From the NCBI GenBank assembly GCA_937884975.1, contig CAKZZS010000044.1:1-17374 (forward strand): DNA of 17,374 bases. Reading direction: 5' to 3'. This DNA comes from an uncultured Clostridia bacterium. GTDB lineage: Bacteria > Bacillota > Clostridia > Oscillospirales > Acutalibacteraceae. Shown piece by piece: positions 6,570 through 13,593 of the stretch. The translations under genes were made by a program, and so were the position numbers. The notes beneath the pieces were generated by a model. It did not search any database and was not told where the DNA came from. It saw nothing but the letters and a program-made list of their open reading frames with translations. Each line of letters opens with the position of its first letter. The first letter of the stretch is position 1.

Positions 6570-7620
6570 ACCTCTTGTAAGTGTAATAATGCCCGTTTAC
6601 GGGGTTGAAAACTACGTCGGCAGGGCAATTGAAAGCATTCTTAATCAGAGCTATAAAAATTTTGAATTTTTCTGCGTGGATGACGGCTCGCCCGATAAAA
6701 GCGGCGAAATATGCGACGAATACGCAAAAAAGGACAGCCGCATAAAGGTTATCCATAAGGAAAACGGCGGCGCTCCGTCAGCAAGAAATACCGCTATAGA
6801 TAAGGCGACGGGAAGGTATATGTATTTTCTCGATTCAGACGACTGGGCAGAAGCGAATATGCTTTCGGATATGGTTGAGTTAGCCGAAAAGAATTCTTCC
6901 CAGCTTGTTGTTTCGGGGTATTATATTGATACGTTTTATTCGGATACGGAAAAATTTACCCAGGAACAAAAATGGATTTCAAAGGTCTTTTCTTCGCAAA
7001 GGGAATTTCGTGAAAATGCCCATCTTCTTTTTGATTTGAATTTGCTTTACACCCCTTGGAATAAGCTTTTTTCGGGGGATTATATAAGAGAGAATAAGCT
7101 TTATTTTCCAAATACCTTCTGGGACGATTTCCCGTTTAATTTAAGCGTTATACGAGACGTTGAAAGAGTTGCGGTTACCGACAAAAAGTACTATCATTTC
7201 ATACGCCAGAGGGCGGAGTCCGAGACCGCAAAATACAGAAGCGATATGTACTCTAAACGCGAGGAGGAAAACGTGTGGCTCAAGGACCTTTATTCCTATT
7301 GGGGCGTTGAAAATGACGGGGTAAGGGAGTTTCTTGCAAGGCGATATGTTGAAAGACTCATAGGCTGTATTGAAAATGTTACAAATAAAAACTGTAACCT
7401 GAAAGCAGGGGAGAAGAGAAAAGAAATTAAAAAAATGATTTCCGCCTCCACCGCAAGAGCTTACTTAAAGCAGGCAAAGCCGAGGTCGTCTTATATGAAA
7501 ATTATGCTCATTCCCATAAGGATGAAAAGCGCAACGCTGACCTACCTTGAGGGAAGAGTGATTTCATCCGTAAAACAAAGCAATACAAAGCTGTTTGCGC
7601 GTCTCAAGGCGGGCAGATAA
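6562..7620 (+). CDS. GT2-family glycosyltransferase
   Basis: A 352-aa family 2 glycosyltransferase that transfers a sugar from a nucleotide donor, probably in surface polysaccharide synthesis. The GT-A fold is clear: VSVIMPVYGVENYVGRAIES (6-25), VDDGSPDKS (39-47), GGAPSARNTAI (69-79) and the metal-binding DSDD (91-94). The C-terminal half is less conserved, has a WDDFPFNLSV segment, and shows no membrane helix. I chose ATG 6562, which follows GGGTGAAG and overlaps the end of glf by 8 bp; the longer frame back to 6481 lies wholly inside glf and adds unrelated residues. The coupling to glf suggests work on galactofuranose or a galactofuranose-bearing glycan, but donor and acceptor cannot be read from the sequence. 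Confidence 0.9.
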   Translation: MNEPLVSVIMPVYGVENYVGRAIESILNQSYKNFEFFCVDDGSPDKSGEICDEYAKKDSRIKVIHKENGGAPSARNTAIDKATGRYMYFLDSDDWAEANMLSDMVELAEKNSSQLVVSGYYIDTFYSDTEKFTQEQKWISKVFSSQREFRENAHLLFDLNLLYTPWNKLFSGDYIRENKLYFPNTFWDDFPFNLSVIRDVERVAVTDKKYYHFIRQRAESETAKYRSDMYSKREEENVWLKDLYSYWGVENDGVREFLARRYVERLIGCIENVTNKNCNLKAGEKRKEIKKMISASTARAYLKQAKPRSSYMKIMLIPIRMKSATLTYLEGRVISSVKQSNTKLFARLKAGR

Positions 7621-7633
7621 AACCGTAATTTTT

Positions 7634-7664
7634 CGGGCAGAAGAAAAACTTCTGCCCGTTTTTT
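7634..7664 (+). terminator. intrinsic terminator of the glf operon
   Basis: CGGGCAGAAG (7634-7643) pairs perfectly with CTTCTGCCCG (7649-7658) around AAAAA, and TTTTTT follows. It is 13 nt past the GT2 stop codon. Confidence 0.95.
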
Positions 7665-7706
7665 ATAATATTGTGTATTATAAAACAAATAATATGCAAA
7701 AAAGTG

Positions 7707-7735
7707 TTTATTTTTTTTGTTATTTGTGGTAGAAT
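7707..7735 (+). promoter_or_regulatory. predicted extended -10 promoter for the GtrB-like/ileS operon
   Basis: TGGTAGAAT (7727-7735) is an extended -10 element. The -35 region, TTTATT at 7707-7712 with 17 bp spacing, is weak, which fits an extended -10 promoter. The predicted start near 7742 leaves a leader of about 23 nt before GTG 7765. Confidence 0.5.
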
Positions 7736-7764
7736 ACCTTGAAAAGCCGAAAGGAGGTAAATGC

Positions 7765-8703
7765 GTGAAAACTTTTGAGTTAATAGTGCCCTGCTTTAAT
7801 GAGCAGGAGTCGGTCCCTTTATTTTACGAAAAAGTTAAGAGCGTATTGTCCTCGCTTGACGGCTACGACGCCTCGTTTATTTTTGTCGATGACGGCAGCA
7901 AGGACAGGACGCTTGAGGAAATTAAGAAGCTTGCCGAAAATGACGGCAAGGTAAAATACATTTCCTTTTCCCGTAATTTTGGAAAGGAATCCGCAATGCT
8001 TGCCGGTCTTTCATTTTCGACTGCGGACCTTGTCGGTATTATTGACGTTGATTTGCAGCATTCGCCTGCGCTTATTCCCGAAATGCTTTCCTCGCTTGAA
8101 AGCGGAGAATACGATATTGCGGCGGCAAGGCGTCTTGACAGAAGCGGAGAGGCAAAATTCAAAAGCCTCTTTTCACGCGCATTTTATAAAATTATTAACC
8201 GTATGTCCGACGTTGAAATTGCCGACGGAGCGCAGGACTACAGAATAATGACCCGTCAGGTTGTCGACTCGATTATTTCAATGCGTGAATACAACCGCTT
8301 TTCAAAGGGGATTTTCAGCTGGGTCGGCTTTAAAACAAAATGGTTTGAGCACGAAAACAGCGAACGCGTAGCCGGTAAATCCAAGTGGTCCTTCTGGAGC
8401 CTTCTGACTTACGCCATTGACGGGATTATCAATTTTTCAACAGTTCCGCTTAAAATTTCGTTTTTATTCGGCGCGTTCGTAAGTCTTGCAGGTCTTGTTT
8501 ACGCGCTGTATATTATAATCCGCACCTTTGTAAACGGGTCTGACGTGCCCGGTTATCCGTCGCTTTTTTCCGCAATACTCATTATCGGCGGACTTATATT
8601 GCTTTCACTTGGCATTATAGGCGAATATCTTGCGCGTATTTATATTGAGGTCAAGGACAGACCGAGCTTTATTGTTGACGAAACAAATATTGTTAAAAAG
8701 TAA
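7765..8703 (+). CDS. GtrB/DPM1-like polyprenyl-phosphate glycosyltransferase
   Basis: A GT2 enzyme of 312 aa in the dolichol-phosphate mannose synthase/GtrB family, which moves a sugar from a nucleotide donor onto undecaprenyl phosphate at the inner face of the membrane. The catalytic domain comes first: ELIVPCFNEQESVP (5-18), FVDDGSKDRT (40-49), FSRNFGKESAMLAGL (68-82), the metal-binding DVDLQHSP (94-101) and DYRIMTRQVV (158-167). Two membrane helices follow (about 231-255 and 266-290), then IGEYLARIYIEVKDRPSF, the usual family ending. I chose GTG 7765 because AGGAGG (7752-7757) lies 7 nt before it; ATG 7761 is in another frame and ends after five codons. A separate enzyme would be needed to flip and use the lipid-linked sugar; none is in the window. 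Confidence 0.92.
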   Translation: MKTFELIVPCFNEQESVPLFYEKVKSVLSSLDGYDASFIFVDDGSKDRTLEEIKKLAENDGKVKYISFSRNFGKESAMLAGLSFSTADLVGIIDVDLQHSPALIPEMLSSLESGEYDIAAARRLDRSGEAKFKSLFSRAFYKIINRMSDVEIADGAQDYRIMTRQVVDSIISMREYNRFSKGIFSWVGFKTKWFEHENSERVAGKSKWSFWSLLTYAIDGIINFSTVPLKISFLFGAFVSLAGLVYALYIIIRTFVNGSDVPGYPSLFSAILIIGGLILLSLGIIGEYLARIYIEVKDRPSFIVDETNIVKK

Positions 8704-8728
8704 TTTCACATATACTGGAGGAACTAAA

Positions 8729-11700
8729 GTGGCAGAGGAAAAAAACAATTTTATCAAAATTGAACATGAGGTAATGGATTTCTGGGAAGAGAATAAGTGC
8801 TTTGAGCTTCTTCAGAAAAAGAATGCAGGCAAAACGCGCTTCCGTTTTCTTGACGGTCCGATTACCGCAAATAACTCAATGGGTATCCATCACGCCTGGG
8901 GCAGAAGCTTAAAGGATATCTTCATCCGTTATAAGGGGATGAGGGGTTATTCCTGCCGTTGTCAGAACGGCTTTGACTCCCAGGGACTTTGGGTTGAGGT
9001 TGAGGTTGAAAAGGCTCTCGGCTTCAAGACAAAGAAGGATATTGAAGAATACGGTATGGATAAGTTTACCCGTCAGTGCGTTGACAGAGTTAAGCACTAT
9101 TCGGGTATAATTACCGAACAGAGTAAGCGTCTTGGCCAGTGGATGGACTGGGACAACTCCTACTACACTAATACAGACCTTAATATTTCGGGTATCTGGC
9201 ATTTCCTTAAGAAATGCGATGATAACGGCTGGATAGCGCGTGAATATAAGCCTATGCCCTGGTGTCCGCGTTGCGGAACATCCCTTTCCGAGCACGAAAT
9301 GACCGGTTCGTATAAGCTTATGACCCATAATTCGGTTTTCTTCAAGCTTCCCGTAAAGGGCAAGAATTTCAAAATGCTTGCATGGACCACAACTCCCTGG
9401 ACTCTTTCCTCAAACGCGGCTCTTGCGGTTAATCCCGAAATCGATTACGTTGAGGTAAAGGTTAAGAGCGACGAAAAAACTCTTGTTCTTGCAAAGAACG
9501 CGATTAAGTATCTTGAGGACGATAAGCTTGAGGTTCTTCGCGCTTTCAAGGGTGAGGAATTAGTCGGTCTTGAATATGAAACCTGCTTCCCCGAAATTGA
9601 GGCGCAGCAGGGCTTTATTCATAAAATCGTTCCGTGGGATGAGGTTGCAGCTGACGAAGGTACGGGTATCGTACATATCGCTCCCGGCTGCGGCGCGGAG
9701 GACTTCGCATTAGGTCAGCAGCTGAATATTCCCCAGATTATGCCTATTGACGATATGGGTATATTCACCGAGGGCTTCGGCTGGTTCACGGGTAAGGACA
9801 GCCACACAATTGCTGACGAGGTATTTGAGCGCCTTGAAGCACAAAATAAACTCTATAAAGTAATGCCCTTTGAACACAGCTATCCCGTATGCTGGCGCTG
9901 TAAGAGCGAGGTAGTATTTAGACTTGTTCCTGCGTGGTATATCAGGACCGATGAAATCAAACCCCGTCTTATTGCCGCTTCAAATAAGGTTAAGTGGGAG
10001 CCTGCTTCAAACGGTAAGCGTATGGCTGACTGGCTTAACAATATGGGCGACTGGAATATTTCCAGAAAACGTTATTACGGTATGCCGCTTCCGTTTTATC
10101 CGTGTGAAAAATGCGGAAAAACTACTGTTGTAGGTTCTGTGGATGAGCTTAAGAGCCTTGCGGTTGACCCCGCAAAGGTTGACGCTCTTCCCGAGCTTCA
10201 CAGACCCTGGATAGACGAAATTAAAATCAAATGTCCGCATTGCGGCGAAACGGTTTCCCGTGTCAGTGAAATCGGCGACGTATGGCTTGACGCAGGTATT
10301 GTTCCGTTTTCAACCTTCGGTTACTTTACCGATATGGAGGAGTGGAAAAAGAATTTCCCTGCTGAATGGGTTACCGAAATGCGCGAGCAGGTTCGTCTTT
10401 GGTTCTACTCAATGTTATTTATGTCCGTAGTGCTTGAGGACAGACCGCCTTATGAAAGAGTGCTTTCGTATAACAGCGTTATTGCCGAGGACGGCTCAAA
10501 GTTCTCAAAGACCGGCTTTATGATTAAGTTTGACGAAGCGGCTGAAAAAATCGGCGCGGATACAATTCGTTATATGTACGCAGGCGCGCCCGTTGCGAAC
10601 GACGTTCGTTTCGGCTTTAATCTCGGTGATGAGGCAAGAAGAAAATTGCTTTCCTTCTGGAACATTTACACATTCTTCAACACCTACGCTGAAATTGATA
10701 AGCCCGATTTCAATAACTACACGCCGGATTTGAGTAAAATGACGGCAACCGACAAATGGCTTAATATCCGCACAAATCAGTTCATTGAAAAGGCAACGGA
10801 GTGTATGGATAACTACACAACCCCGGCTCTTATCAAGGAATTTGAAATCTTCGTTGACGATATTTCCAATTGGTATATCAGAACCAACCGCCGCCGTTTC
10901 TGGAAAGAGGGCGACAATGAGGATAAGATGATAGCGTACTGGACGCTGTTCAACGCTCTTAATAATCTTATCAAGGTTATGGCTCCGATTATTCCGTTTA
11001 TGACCGAGCACATCTGGCAGAATCTTACAAGAAAGGTTTTGCCTGACAGTGAAATTTCCGTTCACCTTGCGGACTGGCCCGTTCCCGATGAAAGATTTAC
11101 TGACGACGGTATTATCGAACAGACTGCTCTTTCGCGTGAGGTTATCGCTTCGGCTCTTCGTCTTCGTAACGAAAAGCAGATTAAGGTTCGTCAGCCGCTT
11201 TCAACACTGTTTATCTGTGTCCCCGATGAAAAGGCTGAAAAAATCAAGGTATTTGAAAAGAATATTCTTGACGAACTGAATATCCGTCAGATTAAGTATC
11301 TTACCGATAAATCAGTGCTTGAAGACAGCTTCCTTCAGGTTAATTTCAAGGCTGCAGGCGCAGTTTTCAAGCAGGAGGTCAATAAGTTCAAGACAGCTCT
11401 TGAAACAATGGCAAAGGACGCTATGACTGCTCTTGCCGATAAGGTAAAGAACGGCGAAAGCACAAGGGTAGAAGGCTTTGACTTTGACATTGCTCCCGAG
11501 CTTTATGTTCTTAAATCAAAGACAAAGGACGGTATTGTATCGGCTGAATTCTCCGAGGACGGCGTACTTGCGCTTGATACAGTTCTGACAGATGACCTTC
11601 TTAAGGACGGCGCGGTCCGTGACGTAATCCGTCAGTGTCAGCTTATCCGTAAGGAAGCAGGCTATGTAGTTGACCAGAGAGTTAAGATGTCAATTTCAAC

Positions 11701-11863
11701 CGATGATGATTTCATTCTCGGCGCTCTTAAGGAAAAGGAAAGTTATCTTCTTTCCGAGCTTCTTTGCGACGAGCTTGTTTTCAACGGTTCAATTGAAAAT
11801 GACCTTGAAAAGGAAATCGAGGTAAACGAAAAAACAATAACCCTTGCAGTAGCAAAGGCATAA
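8729..11863 (+). CDS. ileS: isoleucyl-tRNA synthetase-like class I ligase, IleRS2 type with GIHH motif
   Basis: A class I aminoacyl-tRNA synthetase of 1044 aa, predicted to charge tRNA-Ile. The catalytic domain has ITANNSMGIHHAWGR (45-59), in which the HIGH signature reads G52-I-H54-H55, and the KMSKS loop reads KFSKT (591-595). The CP1 editing domain (about 195-400) has LAWTTTPWTLSSNAALAVNP and GTGIVHIAPGCGAEDF (311-326). Cysteine pairs C179/C182, C388/C391, C459/C462 and C502/C505 look like zinc knuckles. The length and the altered HIGH motif fit the eukaryote-like IleRS2 group. GTG 8729 follows GGAGGA (8717-8722); the longer frame from 8630 lies inside the preceding gene. No T-box leader is present: only 25 nt separate it from the glycosyltransferase gene. 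Ile rather than Val or Leu specificity is inferred from overall similarity, and a second ordinary IleRS may exist elsewhere. Confidence 0.85.
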   Translation: MAEEKNNFIKIEHEVMDFWEENKCFELLQKKNAGKTRFRFLDGPITANNSMGIHHAWGRSLKDIFIRYKGMRGYSCRCQNGFDSQGLWVEVEVEKALGFKTKKDIEEYGMDKFTRQCVDRVKHYSGIITEQSKRLGQWMDWDNSYYTNTDLNISGIWHFLKKCDDNGWIAREYKPMPWCPRCGTSLSEHEMTGSYKLMTHNSVFFKLPVKGKNFKMLAWTTTPWTLSSNAALAVNPEIDYVEVKVKSDEKTLVLAKNAIKYLEDDKLEVLRAFKGEELVGLEYETCFPEIEAQQGFIHKIVPWDEVAADEGTGIVHIAPGCGAEDFALGQQLNIPQIMPIDDMGIFTEGFGWFTGKDSHTIADEVFERLEAQNKLYKVMPFEHSYPVCWRCKSEVVFRLVPAWYIRTDEIKPRLIAASNKVKWEPASNGKRMADWLNNMGDWNISRKRYYGMPLPFYPCEKCGKTTVVGSVDELKSLAVDPAKVDALPELHRPWIDEIKIKCPHCGETVSRVSEIGDVWLDAGIVPFSTFGYFTDMEEWKKNFPAEWVTEMREQVRLWFYSMLFMSVVLEDRPPYERVLSYNSVIAEDGSKFSKTGFMIKFDEAAEKIGADTIRYMYAGAPVANDVRFGFNLGDEARRKLLSFWNIYTFFNTYAEIDKPDFNNYTPDLSKMTATDKWLNIRTNQFIEKATECMDNYTTPALIKEFEIFVDDISNWYIRTNRRRFWKEGDNEDKMIAYWTLFNALNNLIKVMAPIIPFMTEHIWQNLTRKVLPDSEISVHLADWPVPDERFTDDGIIEQTALSREVIASALRLRNEKQIKVRQPLSTLFICVPDEKAEKIKVFEKNILDELNIRQIKYLTDKSVLEDSFLQVNFKAAGAVFKQEVNKFKTALETMAKDAMTALADKVKNGESTRVEGFDFDIAPELYVLKSKTKDGIVSAEFSEDGVLALDTVLTDDLLKDGAVRDVIRQCQLIRKEAGYVVDQRVKMSISTDDDFILGALKEKESYLLSELLCDELVFNGSIENDLEKEIEVNEKTITLAVAKA

Positions 11864-11880
11864 TACAGGAGGTAATAATA

Positions 11881-12081
11881 ATGAAACTCGAAAAGAATAT
11901 GACTATCGGCGATGTAGTTGACCAGATGCCCGAGGTTGCTCCGTTTCTTCTTGAAATGGGTATGCACTGTCTCGGCTGCCCTGCATCAAGAATGGAAACC
12001 TTTGAACAGGCTTGTATGGTTCACGGCGTAAATCCCGATGAAATGCTTGAGCGTATAAATACTCAGCTCGGACTTGAATAA
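11881..12081 (+). CDS. DUF1858 / hybrid-cluster-associated redox disulfide protein
   Basis: A 66-aa protein made of one DUF1858 domain. It starts MKLEKNMTIGDVVDQMPEVA and carries the family's CLGC pair (Cys30, Cys33) after EMGMH, with another Cys at 45. Members occur alone or joined to hybrid-cluster and other redox proteins, and the cysteine pair is thought to form a redox disulfide; the actual role is not established. AGGAGG (11867-11872) lies 8 nt before ATG 11881, and the gene follows ileS after 17 nt, so they share a transcript. A terminator follows 14 nt after its stop codon. The link with a tRNA synthetase has no clear functional reason. Confidence 0.9.
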   Translation: MKLEKNMTIGDVVDQMPEVAPFLLEMGMHCLGCPASRMETFEQACMVHGVNPDEMLERINTQLGLE

Positions 12082-12095
12082 ATAGCATTGTTTTA

Positions 12096-12135
12096 CGGGC
12101 TGCATAAAAAATATGCGGCCCGTTTGTACTTTTTT
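12096..12135 (+). terminator. intrinsic terminator abutting the trmK start codon
   Basis: An 11-bp stem (12096-12106 with 12112-12122, one T-G pair) with loop AAAAA is followed by TTTGTAC and TTTTTT. The last T is the base just before ATG 12136, so the terminator fills the place where a ribosome binding site for trmK would be. Confidence 0.8.
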
Positions 12136-12801
12136 ATGATTACTTTATCACCAAGACTTAAAATGGTAGCCTCACTTGTGCGTGAGGGTAAAAGAATAGC
12201 CGACATAGGAACCGACCACGCGTATTTGCCCGTTCATCTTGTTTCAAGCGGTAAAAATCCGTCTGCAATAGCTTCGGATTTGCGTTCGGGACCGCTTGAA
12301 AACGCAAGGCAGACCGTAACCGAAAACGGACTCAATGAAAAAATTGAGCTTCGGCTTTCGGACGGCTTTGATATGTACTATCATACCGAGGCGGACGATT
12401 TTATTCTCGCCGGTATGGGCGGAACGCTTATGCGTGAGCTTATTTCCCGTACAGAATGGTTGAAAAATGAAAATCTTCATCTTGTACTTCAGCCGCAGTC
12501 ACATGCGCAGGATATAAGAAAATATCTCTGTCAAAACGGTTTTGAAATCAAAACCGAGCTTTGCGTAAGCGAGGGCGACAGGTTGTATATTGCCTTTGAC
12601 GCTTTTTTTACTGGCGAGGTTCAAAAAAGAAATGATACATATTACTATTTCGGCTCTATTGTGAATAATACGGATGAAATTTCAGTTTTATATGTAAAAA
12701 AACTCATTGAACGACTTGAAAAAGAAAGAGATGCGTTGAAAAACAGCGGCAACGAATACTCCTATATTGATAATATTTTAAGAGGTATTGAAAATGATTA
12801 A
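12136..12801 (+). CDS. trmK: tRNA (adenine(22)-N1)-methyltransferase
   Basis: An AdoMet-dependent enzyme of the TrmK/YqfN family, 221 aa, which methylates A22 in the D-loop of some tRNAs. The N-terminus LSPRLKMVASLVREGKRIAD leads into the AdoMet-binding motif DIGTDHAYLP (23-32); AGMGG follows at about 93-97, and a C-terminal helical part ends the protein. I chose ATG 12136 because family members begin a few residues before 'SxRL..VA'. A frame start at TTG 12088 would translate the terminator hairpin. No ribosome binding site precedes ATG 12136. The 3' end overlaps the nif3-like gene by 8 bp, and the trmK-nif3 order is conserved in Firmicutes (yqfN-yqfO). Confidence 0.92.
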   Translation: MITLSPRLKMVASLVREGKRIADIGTDHAYLPVHLVSSGKNPSAIASDLRSGPLENARQTVTENGLNEKIELRLSDGFDMYYHTEADDFILAGMGGTLMRELISRTEWLKNENLHLVLQPQSHAQDIRKYLCQNGFEIKTELCVSEGDRLYIAFDAFFTGEVQKRNDTYYYFGSIVNNTDEISVLYVKKLIERLEKERDALKNSGNEYSYIDNILRGIEND

Positions 12802-13543
12802 GGTCAGCGATATTTATTCTTTTATTGACTCTGTCGCTCCGTTTGAAAGTCAGGCGGATTTTGACAACAGCGGCTATATGACGGGGGATAAAAATGCTCT
12901 GGTTAAAAGAATTCTTGTTTCTCTTGATTTAACAAGCAGTGTTCTTACCGAGGCAAAGGAATTCGGCGCAGACCTTATTGTCACTCATCATCCGCTGATA
13001 TTTAACCCGCTTGAAAATGTTATGAGTAACAGTCTTGCTTATAAGGTTATTTCAAGCGGTATTTCCATAATCAGCGCGCACACGAATCTTGATATTGCCG
13101 AAAACGGTGTGAATGCTACGCTTATAGAAACGCTTGGCTTTAAGAATTACTTTAACAGCGATAAGGACCCATTTCTTAAAATAGCCGAGGTTGAGCCGAT
13201 TTCTTCTAAGAAACTCATTTCTCTTGTGTCCGAAAAGCTTAACACATCGGTACAGCATAACAGCGTAAAAAAGACAGTAAAGACCGTCGGTTTCTGCTCA
13301 GGCGCAGGCTCGCCCTGTTTTTATTCGGCAATTGAAGAGGGCGCTGATGCTTTTATTACGGGCGAGGCAAAATACAATATGTTCATTGACGCTGACGAAA
13401 GCAATATTTTGCTTATCGCGGCAGGGCATTACGAAACGGAAAATATCATTGTTCCCGTTCTTTGTGAAATGTTGAAAAAACAGTTTCCCGAAATTGAAGT
13501 TAAACCATCAAACGAAAAAAATCCGGTTGTATATAAAAATTAG
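12794..13543 (+). CDS. Nif3-like dinuclear metal-center protein (YqfO family, short form)
   Basis: A 249-aa Nif3/DUF34 family protein, formerly called GTP cyclohydrolase I type 2; its true substrate is not settled. Metal-binding motifs are present: LIVTHHPLIF (around 58-67), SAHTNLDIAENGVN (around 93-106) and AAGHYETENIIVPVL near the C-terminus, where the His and Glu complete the site. This is the short form: the PII-like domain inserted in the longer B. subtilis YqfO is absent. ATG 12794 sits inside the end of trmK behind AGAGGT and is preferred over TTG 12788. It shares a transcript with trmK. Confidence 0.92.
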   Translation: MIKVSDIYSFIDSVAPFESQADFDNSGYMTGDKNALVKRILVSLDLTSSVLTEAKEFGADLIVTHHPLIFNPLENVMSNSLAYKVISSGISIISAHTNLDIAENGVNATLIETLGFKNYFNSDKDPFLKIAEVEPISSKKLISLVSEKLNTSVQHNSVKKTVKTVGFCSGAGSPCFYSAIEEGADAFITGEAKYNMFIDADESNILLIAAGHYETENIIVPVLCEMLKKQFPEIEVKPSNEKNPVVYKN

Positions 13544-13545
13544 TT

Positions 13546-13575
13546 GTCATTCTGAACAAAGCGAAGAATCTAAAC
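13546..13575 (+). repeat. dispersed 30-nt repeat, copy 4 (divergent)
   Basis: This copy reads GTCATTCTGAACAAAGCG... and ends in GAATCTAAAC, differing from copies 2 and 3 at four positions. It fills almost the whole gap between the nif3-like stop codon and the rqcH ribosome binding site, as copy 3 does before glf. Confidence 0.8.
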
Positions 13576-13593
13576 CGACATTAAGGAATAATT

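Noticed and set aside
10505..11065. 186-codon open frame on the minus strand inside ileS
   Set aside because: It lies opposite conserved synthetase sequence, with no start signal of its own and no family resemblance.
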